NCBI GenBank assembly: GCA_964035575.1
Contig: OZ037911.1
Span: forward strand, 620,001 to 684,000
Direction of reading: 5' to 3'
Source of the DNA: Rhynchopus sp. YZ270_cl-10
Taxonomy: Eukaryota; Euglenozoa; Diplonemea; Diplonemida; Diplonemidae
Length of the DNA: 64,000 nucleotides
In this document: positions 39,657-49,522 of the stretch, piece after piece
How the letters are laid out: every line of letters begins with the position of its first letter
How positions within the stretch are numbered: the first letter of the stretch is position 1
Translations under genes and position numbers: made by a program
The notes under the pieces: generated by a model
Told to the model about the DNA's origin: nothing
Database searches by the model: none
The model's input: the letters and a program-made list of their open reading frames with translations, nothing else

Positions 39657-41979
39657 AAAAGCGACGCTTTTAGACGCACAAACACGACCCGTTGAAAAGC
39701 GACGCTTTTGGACGCACAAACACGACGCGTTGCAAAGCGACGCTTTTAGACGCACGAACACGACGCGTTGAAAAGCGACGCTTTTAGACGCACAAACACG
39801 ACGCGTTGAAAAGCGACGCTTTTGGACGCACGAACACGACGCGTTGAAAAGCGACGCTTTTAGACGCACAAACAGGACACGTTGAAAAGCGACGCTTTTG
39901 GACGCACGAACACGACGCGTTGAAAAGCGACGCTTTTAGACGCACAAACACGACGCGTTGAAAAGCGACGCTTTTAGACACACAAACACGACGCGTTGCA
40001 AAGCGACGCTTTTAGACACACGAACACGGCGCGTTGCAAAGCGACGCTTTTGGACGCACGAACACGACGCGTTGAAAAGCGACGCTTTTAGACGCACAAA
40101 CACGACACGTTGAAAAGCGACGCTTTTAGACGCACAAACACGACACGTTGAAAAGCGACGCTTTTAGACGCACGAACACGACGCGTTGAAAAGCGACGCT
40201 TTTAGACGCACAAACACGACACGTTGAAAAGCGACGCTTTTAGACGCACAAACACGACGCGTTGAAAAGCGACGCTTTTAGACGCACAAACACGACGCGT
40301 GGCAAAGCGACGCTTTTAGACGAACAAACACGACGCGTTGAAAAGTGACGCTTTTAGACGCACAAACACGACACATTGAAAAGCGACGCTTTTAGACGCA
40401 CGAACACGACGCGTTGAAAAGCGACGCTTTTAGACGCACAAACACGACGCGTGGCAAAGCGACGCTTTTAGACGCACAAACACGACGCGTTGAAAAGCGA
40501 CGCTTTTAGACGCACGAACACGACGCGTTGAAAAGCGACGCTTTTAGACGCACAAACACGACGCGTGGCAAAGCGACGCTTTTAGACGAACAAACACGAC
40601 GCGTTGAAAAGCGACGATTTTAGACGCACAAACACGACACGTTGAAAAGCGACGCTTTTAGACGCACAAACACGACGCGTTGAAAAGCGACGCTTTTAGA
40701 CGCACGAACACGGCGCGTTGAAAAGCGACGCTTTTAGACGCACAAACAGGACACGTTGAAAAGCGACGCTTTTAGACGCACGCACACGACGCGTTGAAAA
40801 GCGACGCTTTTAGACGCACGAACACGACGCGTTGAAAAGCGACGCTTTTAGACACACAAACAGGACGCGTTGAAAAGCGACGCTTTTAGACGCACAAACA
40901 CGACGCGTTGAAAAGCGACGCTTTTAGACGCACAAACACGACGCGTTGCAAAGCGACGCTTTTAGACGAACAAACACGACGCGTTGCAAAGCGACGCTTT
41001 TAGACACACAAACAGGACGCGTTGAAAAGCGACGATTTTAGACGCACAAACAGGACACGTTGAAAAGCGACGCTTTTAGACACACAAACAGGACGCGTTG
41101 AAAAGCGACGCTTTTAGACGCACAAACACGACGCGTTGCAAAGCGACGCTTTTAGACGAACAAACACGACGCGTTGCAAAGCGACGCTTTTAGACACACA
41201 AACAGGACGCGTTGAAAAGCGACGATTTTAGACGCACAAACACGACGCGTTGCAAAGCGACGCTTTTAGACGCACAAACACGGCGTGTTGAAAAGCGACG
41301 CTTTTAGACACACGAACACGACGCGTTGAAAAGCGACGCTTTTAGACACACAAACACGACGCGTTGAAAAGCGACGCTTTTTGACGCACAAACACGACGC
41401 GTTGAAAAGCGACGCTTTTAGACGCACGAACACGACGCGTTGAAAAGCGACGCTTTTATACGCACAAACACGACACGTTGAAAAGCGACGCTTTTAGACG
41501 CACAAACGGGACACGTTGAAAAGCGACGCTTTTAGACGCACAAACACGGCGCGTTGAAAAGCGACGCTTTTAGACGCACAAACAGGACACGTTGAAAAGC
41601 GACGCTTTTAGACGCACAAACAGGACACGTTGAAAAGCGACGCTTTTAGACGCACAAACAGGACACGTTGAAAAGCGACGCTTTTAGACACACAAACACG
41701 ACGCGTTGAAAAGCGACGCTTTTAGACGCACAAACAGGACACGTTGAAAAGCGACGCTTTTAGACGCACAAACAGGACACGTTGAAAAGCGACGCTTTTA
41801 GACACACAAACACGACGCGTTGCAAAGCGACGCTTTTAGACGCACGAACACGGCGCGTTGAAAAGCGACGCTTTTAGACGCACAAACACGACGAGTTGCA
41901 AAGCGACGCTTTTAGACGCACAAACACGACGCGTGGCAAAGCGACGCTTTTAGACGAACAAACACGACGCGTTGAAAAG
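39657..41979. repeat. 38-bp satellite, block 1 (about 61 units)
   Basis: Tandem 38-bp units with the hairpin core AAAAGCGACGCTTTT (7-bp arms around one A), followed by AGACGCACAAACACGACGCG and TTG. Variation is confined to a few sites: ACAAAC/ACGAAC, ACACGACG/ACACGGCG/ACAGGACG, CGCGTT/CACGTT, GAAAAG/GCAAAG, and AGACGC/AGACAC. Block 1 carries some changes (TTTTGGACG, GACGATTTT) that are rarer in the later blocks. It ends inside the hairpin core where the 7.5-kb island begins. Confidence 0.97.
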
Positions 41980-42260
41980 TTCCTTAACACTCAGTGTTAA
42001 GGTCTTTAAGGTTGCTTCAACACCACACACCCACCCACCCTCCCCACCCCCCTTTAAGGCACCCCCCCCCCAGGGTGGGTTTCGGCCATTTTTTTTCAGG
42101 TCCCTAAACGTCCAAAGAGGTCAAAAAAGTGGATTCTTGGGAAGATAGGCGGTTTTTTTTAGGGTTTGCAAATGAGAAAGACCTCCAAACCGTGACAGAC
42201 CCTGAAACCAGGGTGTCGCGAGTACCCCTTTTTTACACGTGTTTCTTAAGGGTTCTACAG
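41980..42260. repeat. Direct duplication, left copy (other copy 42920-43131 plus 43540-43600)
   Basis: The stretch from the palindrome through GGGTGGGTTTCGGCCATTTT, AAACGTCCAAAGAGGTCAAA and CAGACCCTGAAACCAGGGTG recurs at 42920-43131 and continues at 43540-43600 after an inserted 408-bp element. The uninterrupted copy here is thus the empty-site reference for that element. Confidence 0.88.
41982..42002. repeat. 21-bp palindrome CCTTAACACT-n-AGTGTTAAGG at island edge
   Basis: A perfect palindrome (10-bp arms around one base) lies immediately at the left edge of the island. Near-identical copies occur at 42877-42897 (one mismatch in the arms) and 42922-42942. Half-copies are at 42848 and 46967, and at the right edge of the island near 49496. 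The repeated placement at boundaries suggests it marks the ends of a repeat unit or element. Confidence 0.8.
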
Positions 42261-42264
42261 GGTT

Positions 42265-42840
42265 CTACAGGCAAAACAGGCGTTTTGGCCGAAAACCCGG
42301 TTTTTCAGGCAGGTAACCGGGTTTGCAGCGTGTGAAACGTGCCAGAGCGGTGTGAGAACCATGCGTGGGGGTTTGTAACCACTCGTTGTGTTGGTTGCGT
42401 TGCCTTCGTTGCGTACACATCGCTACGTGCACACCGGTTACGTTGTGTTGCATGCGTTGCGTTCGTTGTGTAGAGATCGTAACGTACAGAGTGCAACGTA
42501 CGGAGCGGTTGCGTTGCGTTGGTTGTGTTTGGTTGGTTACGTTCGTTGCGTTCCGATCGCTACGTACACATCGGTTGCGTTGCGTTGCATGCGTTGCGTT
42601 CGTTGCATACAGATCGCTACGTACACATCGGTTACGGTGCGTTGTACGCGTTGCGTTCGTTATGTTGAGATCGATATATACAGATCGCAACGTACACATA
42701 GGTTGCGTTGCTTGCGTTGCATCCGTTACGTTGCGTTGGGTGTGTTCGGTTGGTTACGTTCGTTGCGTTGGTTGCATACGGATCGTAACGTATAGAGCGG
42801 ATCCGTTTCGTTGTGTTCGGTTGCGTTTATCAACCACACC
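42265..42840 (+). repeat. GTTGCGTTCGTTGC-type degenerate minisatellite, copy A
   Basis: A roughly 60-bp degenerate unit with GTTGCGTTCGTTGC, GATCGCTACGTACACATCGG and variants, preceded by a flank with ACAGGCAAAACAGGCGTTTT. The whole block is present in inverted orientation at about 46970-47860 and again, shorter and in direct orientation, at 49073-49500. Frames over it on either strand are open because the unit has few stops. They encode Cys/Arg/Val-rich or Asn/Thr/Arg-rich nonsense. Confidence 0.88.
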
Positions 42841-43131
42841 AGCCAGGAGTGTTAAGGATTGCCAAAAAAAACTAATTCCTTAACACTCTGTGTTAAGGTT
42901 TTTAAGGTTCCTAATGAGTATTCCTTAACACTCAGTGTTAAGGTCTTTAAGGTTGCTGATCACCTCCCACCCACCCTCCCCACCCACCCACCCACCCACC
43001 CCCCCCGGGGTGGGTTTCGGCCATTTTTTTTCAGGTCTCTAAACGTCCAAAGAGGTCAAAGAAGTGGATTCTCGGGAAGATGGGAGGTTTTTAGGAGACT
43101 TTCTCTGAAGCAAAGACCTCCAAACCCTGAC

Positions 43132-43539
43132 CAGTGCTACCAACGCGACAAGTCGCGCGCGACTCGCGACAAACCACCCGCGACAGCGCGACAAAATGAG
43201 TTGTCGCAAAAATCGAAAATTTTTTTTTTCCATTTTGAGACACTTTTTTTTTTTTTTTTGTTAGGAAAAATCGCGTTTTTTCCGGGTACTTAGCAAAATT
43301 TTGGTCAAAAAATGATGGCTTTTGCTTACGTCGCTACTGTACCGTCTGCGATGGTTTTTTCTGGATTTTTTTTTTTGGATTTTTTTTTCCAAAATCGCCC
43401 ACACCCAAAAAAAAAAATTTTTTTTTTTTTTGGTGAAAATTTTTGTGATGTCGAAAAAAAAAATTTTTTTTGGGCGCGACAGCGCGACAAGTGGCACTTT
43501 GTCGCGCGACTAGAATCTCTTGTCGCGTTGGTAGCACTG
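43132..43539. mobile_element. 408-bp inverted-repeat transposon (MITE-like), copy 1
   Basis: The ends are 21-bp perfect inverted repeats beginning CAGTGCTACCAACGC. The flanks are a perfect 7-bp direct repeat CCCTGAC at 43125-43131 and 43540-43546. The same flanking sequence without the element is at about 42181-42226 (single CCGTGAC). Subterminal regions are packed with GCGACA words in both orientations, and the interior has long A-then-T tracts. There is no transposase, so it must be mobilised in trans. The same 408-bp element is inserted in opposite orientation at 48657-49064. Confidence 0.92.
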
Positions 43540-43603
43540 CCCTGACAGACCCTGAAACCAGGGTGTCGCGAGTACCCCTTTTTTACACGTGTTTCTTTGA
43601 GTA

Positions 43604-43900
43604 TTTACAACCCTCCCGCCAGGTACCCGAAGGCTCCCGGCGGGAGGGTCATATTTTCGAAACCCTCCCGCCGGGTTTTTTGCTCGAGGGAGCCCTGTTG
43701 GACCACGAGGGGACCCGTGTGGGCCCGAGGGAGGCCGTGTGGGGGAACGAGGGCGAAGCCCGAGCCCCACACGGCCTCCCGAGGGCCCACACGGGTCCCC
43801 GAGGGTCCAACAGGGCTCCCGAGAGCAAAAAACCCGGCGGGAGCGGTTTCGAAAAGGACCCTCACAACGGAGAGCCTAAGGGGTGGCTAGGGGGGTTGTA
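43604..43900. repeat. Foldback palindrome with GGGCGAAGCCC centre
   Basis: Arms of about 100 bp fold back around GAGGGCGAAGCCCGAG near 43750: GGAGCCCTGTTGGACC pairs with GGTCCAACAGGGCTCC and GGCCGTGTGGG with CCCACACGGCC. The outer arms carry ACCCTCCCGCC, the same word as the 21-bp tandem repeat that follows. The centre is like that of the hairpin in the 814-bp insertion near 3208. Confidence 0.85.
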
Positions 43901-43997
43901 GGACGCTTTGTTTCACGCGGGAGGGTCAAAAAAACCCTCACCGACGCTACGTAGAGTGAGAAAAACCCAAAAAACCTGGCGGGAGGGTCCAAAAAGC

Positions 43998-44630
43998 TGG
44001 CGGGAGGGTCCCCAGACCTGGCGGGAGGGTCCCCAGACCTGGCGGGAGGGTCCCCAGACCTGGCGGGAGGGTCCACAGACCTGGCGGGAGGGTCCACAGA
44101 CCTGGCGGGAGGGTCCCCAGACCTGGCGGGAGGGTCCCCAGACCTGGCGGGAGGGTCCCCAGACCTGGCGGGAGGGTCCCCAGACCTGGCGGGAGGGTCC
44201 ACAGACCTGGCGGGAGGGTCCCCAGACCTGGCGGGAGGGTCCCCAGACCTGGCGGGAGGGTCCCCAGACCTGGCGGGAGGGTCCCCAGACCTGGCGGGAG
44301 GGTCCCCAGACCTGGCGGGAGGGTCCCCAGACCTGGCGGGAGGGTCCACAGACCTGGCGGGAGGGTCCCCAGACCTGGCGGGAGGGTCCCCAGACCTGGC
44401 GGGAGGGTCCCCAGACCTGGCGGGAGGGTCCCCAGACCTGGCGGGAGGGTCCCCAGACCTGGCGGGAGGGTCCACAGACCTGGCGGGAGGGTCCCCAGAC
44501 CTGGCGGGAGGGTCCCCAGACCTGGCGGGAGGGTCCCCAGACCTGGCGGGAGGGTCCCCAGACCTGGCGGGAGGGTCCCCAGACCTGGCGGGAGGGTCCA
44601 CAGACCTGGCGGGAGGGTCCAAAAGCTGGC
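43998..44630. repeat. 21-bp tandem repeat GACCTGGCGGGAGGGTCC-n3 (about 30 units)
   Basis: Regular 21-bp units that differ only at one base (CCCCA or CCACA). Since 21 is a multiple of 3 and there are no stops, both strands are open: TWREGPQ units on the plus strand and GDPPARS units on the minus strand. The G-runs (GG, GGG, GGG) could form G-quadruplexes on the plus strand. There is no sign of a start context, splice sites or a conserved flank, so I do not call a gene. Confidence 0.93.
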
Positions 44631-44719
44631 GGGAGGGTCCGGACCCTCCCGCCAGGTTTACCCTCCCGCCGGGTGGGTTTGACCCTCCCGGCGGGCGTGT
44701 AAAGTAGCTGGCGGGAGGG

Positions 44720-45135
44720 TCTTTTTGACCCTCCCTAGGGAAACAAAAAAGCCGGAGGGATGCCTAAAACAGCCGGAGGGATGGTCAAAATCCCGGCGGG
44801 ATGGTATACCATCCCTCCGGCTTTTTGACCCTCCCTCCGGGAGGGTTGGGACCCTCCCTAGGGTATGTAAAGTCGCCGGAGGGAGTGTATTTTGACCCCT
44901 CCCTAGGGAAACAAACACTTTTAGGCATCCCTCCGGCTTTTTTAGGCATCCCTCCGGCTTTTTTAGGCATCCCGCCGGCTTTTTTAGGCATCCCTCCGGC
45001 TTTTTTGACCATCCCTCCGGCTTTTTTAGGCATCCCTCCGGCTTTTTTGACCATCCCTCCGGCTTTTTTTAGGCATCCCGCCGGCTTTTTTAGGCATCCC
45101 GCCGGCTTTTTAGGCATCCCTCCGGCTTTTTTGGC
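44720..45135. repeat. CATCCCTCCGGCTTTTTTAG-type tandem repeat
   Basis: About ten units of 20-22 bp at 44925-45130 (GGCATCCCTCCGGCTTTTTTA with GGCATCCCGCC and GACCATCCCTCC variants), preceded by inverted versions at 44745-44800 (AGCCGGAGGGATG). Single units recur at 46135-46165. Confidence 0.88.
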
Positions 45136-45195
45136 TTTTTTTGGGTTTTTTTTCGCAAACACCTTTTTCAGCTGAAAAAAATACCCCCCCCCATA

Positions 45196-46036
45196 CAAGG
45201 CTACCAACGGGACCCCTGGATCAGGGGTCCCCAGGGGTCCCGGACCCCCAGTCTGGGGGTCCGGGACCCCTGGGACCCCTGGGTCCCCGGGGTCCCAAAA
45301 ATTTTTTTTTGGCAAAGACATTTTTCAGCTGAAAAAAAATTTTTTTTTCGGCCCTGGGTTGGGTCCTGTGGCACCCAAAAATGCAAAAAAACGCACTTAC
45401 GAGCACTTTTGAGCATCACATATTTATTCCACGGCTATTTTGTGTGTATACCGTACGTTTAGTATGGCCAGCGCCTTAGCAAAAAATCAAAAAATCTCAA
45501 AAAAAAAAAATTTTTTTTCGGGAAAATTTCGACCCCTGACCTGGGTTTTTGGGCACCAAAAAATGCAAAAAAACGCAAAAATCGGGTGTTTTGACCATCT
45601 GTGGTTACACAAAACACACTTCTGTGTACAAGCCTACACCAATACAGTGGTTATACAAGGCGATTTTTGACCAAAAAAAAAATTTTTTTTTCGCCCAAAA
45701 TTTGCCGTGGTACCTCATAAAATGGCCCAAAGAATCCAATGAAAACCTCAGATTGGGCAAATTATGAAAAAAATTTTCAAGTCAAATTTTCAGCCAAAAT
45801 ACGGCTATTTTGGTCATACCTTGTGTACTGAACTGGTCCCGAGGCCACAGGGACCGTGTAAGGGGCCAGCTTTTGGTGGCGAAAATTTCGCTAAGTACCC
45901 GGAAAAATCCCTAAGGAAAAAAAAAAAAAAAAATTCACGCAGGGTCACAAAAAAAATTTTTTTTTTTTTTTGACTTTTGCTGGGGGTCCCGGACCCCTGG
46001 GACCCCCGGGGTGTTGGGGTCCCGTTGGTAGCCTTG
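45196..46036. mobile_element. 841-bp inverted-repeat transposon related to the 408-bp element
   Basis: The ends are 21-bp perfect inverted repeats beginning CAAGGCTACCAACGG, sharing GCTACCAACG-n-GAC with the 408-bp element. The flanks are a perfect 7-bp direct repeat CCCCATA at 45189-45195 and 46037-46043. The unoccupied relative, CCCCATA followed by GGCTCAG, is at 46232-46245. Subterminal GGGGTCC/GGACCCC words are repeated. The interior has no transposase frame but contains a copy of a dispersed segment (about 45690-45830) also found at 46410-46540, 58200-58330 and 59150-59260. Confidence 0.9.
45690..45830 (+). repeat. Dispersed ~130-bp repeat (AATGAAAACCTCAGATTGGG)
   Basis: The segment running from CATAAAATGG through CCAATGAAAACCTCAGATTG to AAAATACGGCTATTTTGG occurs here and at 46440-46540 on the plus strand, and inverted at 58210-58330 and 59150-59260. 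Copies differ by a few percent to more. They always lie next to A-then-T tracts. Confidence 0.85.
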
Positions 46037-46654
46037 CCCCATAGGCTCAGATGGGCCCAAAAATGCAAATAGAGCTGGAATTTTGATGTTTTGACCATCT
46101 AGAATTTATTTCCCGGTCATTTTGAGGCTTTTTTTGACCATCCCTCCGGCTTTTTGACCATCCCTCCGGCTTTTTTTGGCTTTTTTTTGATTTTTTTTCA
46201 CAAACACACTTCTCACCTGGAAAAAAAACCCCCCCATAGGCTCAGCTGGGCCCAAAAATGCAAATAGAGCTGGAATTTTGATGATTTGACCATCTAGAAT
46301 TTATTTCCCGGTCATTTTGTGTACAAAAATGCACTTCTGTGTACAAGCCTACAGTACCCTAGGCTACACTAATACAGTGGTTATACAAGGCGATTTCTGA
46401 CCAAAAAAAAATTTTTTTTTTCGCCCAAAATCGGGCCTGGTAGGTCATAAAATGTGCCAAAAAGTCCAATGAAAACCTCAGATTGGGCAAATTGTGAAGA
46501 AAATTTTCAAGTCAAAATTTCAACCAAAATGCGTTCAAATTCTGTGGGTAGGGTCCGGTGGGTGATGGCACAACAGCCCCATATAACCGTAATTCGGCCA
46601 TTGGGGCCAAGATTCACCCGCATATCGCCAGTCGTGAGTGTATTTTGACCCCTC

Positions 46655-46945
46655 CCGCGTGAAACAAAGAGAACTACTCCCCTCCCGCATTCCCTCAGTC
46701 TCTCCGTTGGGAGGGTACTTTTTGGATACCATCCCGGTGAATTTTTGCCCTCGGGAGCCCGTTGGGACCCTCGGGGACCTTGTGGGCCCCTCGGGAGGCC
46801 GTGGGGGGGGGCGCTTCGCGCCCCTTACCCCCCCACGGCCTCCCTCGGGGCCCAACGGGCTCCCTCGGGCAAAAATTTCCACCGGGATGGTATCCAAAAA
46901 GTACCCTCCCTCCGGGAGCCTTCGGGAATCCGCAGGGAGGGTAGT
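46655..46945. repeat. Foldback palindrome with GGGGCGCTTCGCGCCCC centre
   Basis: Arms around GATACCATCCCGGTG and ACCGGGATGGTATCC, then GCCCGTTGGG and CCCAACGGGC, and GGCCGTGGGGGG and CCCCCCACGGCC, fold around GGGGCGCTTCGCGCCCC near 46815. The outer ends ACTCCCCTCCCGCATTCC and GGAATCCGCAGGGAGGGTAGT also pair imperfectly. Same architecture as the palindrome at 43604-43900. Confidence 0.85.
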
Positions 46946-46969
46946 AAATTAGTTTTTTTTGGCAATCCT

Positions 46970-47860
46970 TAACACTCACTGGCTGGTGTGGTTGATAAAC
47001 GCAACCGAACACAACGAAACGGATCCGCTCTATACGTTACGATCCGTATGCAACCAACGCATGCAACGCAACGCAACCGATGTGTACGTAACGATCAGAA
47101 CGCAACGAACGCAACGCATCCAACGCAACGCAACCGATGCATACGTTACGATCCATATGCAACGAACGCAACGCAACCGATGTGTACGTAGCGATCTGTA
47201 TGCAACGAACGCAACGCATACCACGCAACGCAACCGACGTGTACGTAGCGATCTGTATGCAACGAACGCAACGCATACCACGCAACGCAACCGACGTGTA
47301 CGTAGCGATCTGTATGCAACGAACGCAACGCATGCAACGCAACGCAACGAACGTAACCAACCGAACACACCCAACGCAACGTAACGGATGCAACGCAACC
47401 AACGCAACCTGTGTGTACGTTGCGATCTGTATATATCGATCTCAACATAACGAACGCAACGCGTACAACGCACCGTAACCGATGTGTACGTAGCGATCTG
47501 TATGCAACGAACGCAACGCATGCAACGCAACGCAACCGATGTGTACGTAGCGATCGGAACGCAACGAACGTAACCAACCAAACACAACCAACGCAACGCA
47601 ACCGCTCCGTACGTTGCGCTCTGTACGTAACGATCTCTACACAACGAACGCAACGCATGCAACACAACGTAACCGGTGTGTACGTAGCTATGTGTACGCA
47701 ACGAAGGCAACGCAACCAACGCAACGAGTGGTTACAAACCCCCACGCATGGTTCTCACAGCTCGCTGGCACGTTTCCCAAGCCGCAAAACCGGTCACCTG
47801 CCTGAAAAACCGGGTTTCTGGCCAAAACGCCTGTTTTGCCTGTAGAACCCTGTAGAAGCC
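46970..47860 (-). repeat. GTTGCGTTCGTTGC-type minisatellite, inverted copy B
   Basis: Reverse-complement counterpart of 42265-42840, including its unique flank at 47750-47860, but longer because of additional units around 47170-47340. Together the two copies make a large inverted repeat about 4.7 kb apart. A third, direct-oriented copy is at 49073-49500. Confidence 0.88.
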
Positions 47861-47924
47861 TTGTGTTTAGGTTTTTAAGGTTGCTTCCCCCCCACCCTCC
47901 CCCCGGGTTACCCCCCCCCCCCCC

Positions 47925-48656
47925 CCCCCCCTCCCTCCCCAGGGGGGTTCCACCAAAAATGACCATTTCGCGAAAATGCGCCAAAGTGTAAGATTTTTTC
48001 GGCATTGGAAAGATTGGGCCAAAAATCCAGCCCTTACTAAATTAGATCGCTGAGAGATTTGTTACTAATTCCTAATTTCGTGTCGCGAGTTTACGTGTAT
48101 TTTGCCTTAGGAACCGTGCGTTCCTTAAGGATTCTACAGGCAAAACAGGCGTTTTTCACCAAAAACCGGGATTTTCGCCTTTTTGGGTGGTTTTTTGGGC
48201 CCATACCTGGCCATGTGGGCTGAGAAACGCGATTCTGGGGTGTTAGAACTATGTGTAGGCCCTTTTGTGGGCAAAAACAAGCCAAAAACCATGCACAACG
48301 TGGTGTTCTGTGACCACTAAGTTGTTTTAACTGGGTTAAGATCCTTGACGATCGAGTCCGTTTTGTGCCAGAAGATCTCGCTCATCAACCACACGAGCCA
48401 GCAGAAAGTGTTTAGGATTCGCAAAACTAAATTGCTGTTGTGGCGTTCCCCGTCCCACCCACCCCCAGACGGGGTACCTCAAAAAATGACATTTCTCGCA
48501 GAGGCGCCAAAGTGTAAGATTTTTTCGGCATTGGAAAGATAGGGCCAAAAATCGAGTTATTACCAAATCAGATCGCTCAGAGATTTGTTTTTAATTCGTG
48601 TTTTCGTGTCGCGAGTTTACGTGTAAAATGCCTTAGAAACCGTGCGTTCCTTAAGG
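47925..48656. repeat. Poly-C tract and ~150-bp direct duplication
   Basis: A run of about 22 C occurs at 47909-47931. The segment 47977-48130 (CGCCAAAGTGTAAGATTTTT to TTCCTTAAGG) is repeated at 48505-48656, where it is cut by a 408-bp transposon. The first copy runs on without interruption into ATTCTACAGG and serves as the empty-site reference. Confidence 0.85.
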
Positions 48657-49064
48657 CAGTGCTACCAACGCGACAAGAGATTCTAGTCGCGCGACAAAGT
48701 GCCACTTGTCGCGCTGTCGCGCCCAAAAAAAATTTTTTTTTTCGACATCACAAAAATTTTCACCAAAAAAAAAAAAAATTTTTTTTTTTGGGTGTGGGCG
48801 ATTTTGGAAAAAAAAATCCAAAAAAAAAAATCCAGAAAAAACCATCGCAGACGGTACAGTAGCGACGTAAGCAAAAGCCATCATTTTTTGACCAAAATTT
48901 TGCTAAGTACCCGGAAAAAACGCGATTTTTCCTAACTAAAAAAAAAAAAAAAGTGTCTCAAAATGGAAAAAAAAAATTTTCGATTTTTGCGACAACTCAT
49001 TTTGTCGCGCTGTCGCGGGTGGTTTGTCGCGAGTCGCGCGCGACTTGTCGCGTTGGTAGCACTG
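48657..49064. mobile_element. 408-bp inverted-repeat transposon (MITE-like), copy 2
   Basis: Same length as the element at 43132-43539 and in the opposite orientation, nearly identical throughout. The flanks are a perfect 7-bp direct repeat CTTAAGG at 48650-48656 and 49065-49071, different from the CCCTGAC of copy 1. The empty site, with one CTTAAGG, is at 48124-48130. Two different 7-bp duplications show independent insertions, not a duplicated block. Confidence 0.92.
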
Positions 49065-49522
49065 CTTAAGGGTTCTTAAGGATTCTACAGGGAAAACAGG
49101 CGTTTTGGCCAAAAACCCGGTTTTTCAGACAGGTAACCGGGTTTGCGGCTCGGGAAACGTGCCAGAGCGGTGTGAGAACCATGCGTGGCGGTTTGTAACC
49201 ACTCGTTACGTACACATAGCTACGTGCACATCGGTTGCGATATGTTGCATGCGTTGCGTTCGTTGTGTAGAGATCGCTACGTAGAGAGCGTAACGAACGG
49301 AGCGGTTGCATTGAGTTGCGTTGTTTGTGTTTGGTTGGGAACGTTCCGATCGTTGCGTACACACCGGTTCCGTTGCGTTCGTTGCATAGAGATCGTAACG
49401 TGCACATCGGTTGCGTTGTGTTGGTTGTGTTTGTTACCGTGGGAATCTGTTCGTTTCTTTTCAGATCTTTGCATAAATCAACCACGATCAATAGGGAGTG
49501 TTAAGGATTAGCAAAACTAAAT

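Larger units (their letters stand above)
41980..49522. other. 7.5-kb repeat-rich island inside the 38-bp satellite
   Basis: The island separates satellite blocks 1 and 2. It contains no recognisable gene. It is made of inverted and direct duplications, 21-bp tandem repeats, foldback palindromes, A-then-T tracts and three inverted-repeat transposons, all listed separately. Both ends carry sequences related to AGTGTTAAGG. The left junction falls within the satellite's hairpin core and the right junction resumes at GACGCTTTT, so the island sits at a hairpin centre. Long frames here reflect repeats without stops and are not supported as genes. Confidence 0.85.

Noticed and set aside
43876-44702. 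Frames of 248 and 264 codons on opposite strands
   Set aside because: Both come from the 21-bp repeat, which has no stop on either strand. No flanking coding signal.
42265-47845. Frames encoding Cys/Arg/Val-rich and Asn/Thr/Arg-rich proteins of up to 229 codons
   Set aside because: They lie wholly within the GTTGCGTTCGTTGC minisatellite copies and are mirrored on both strands.
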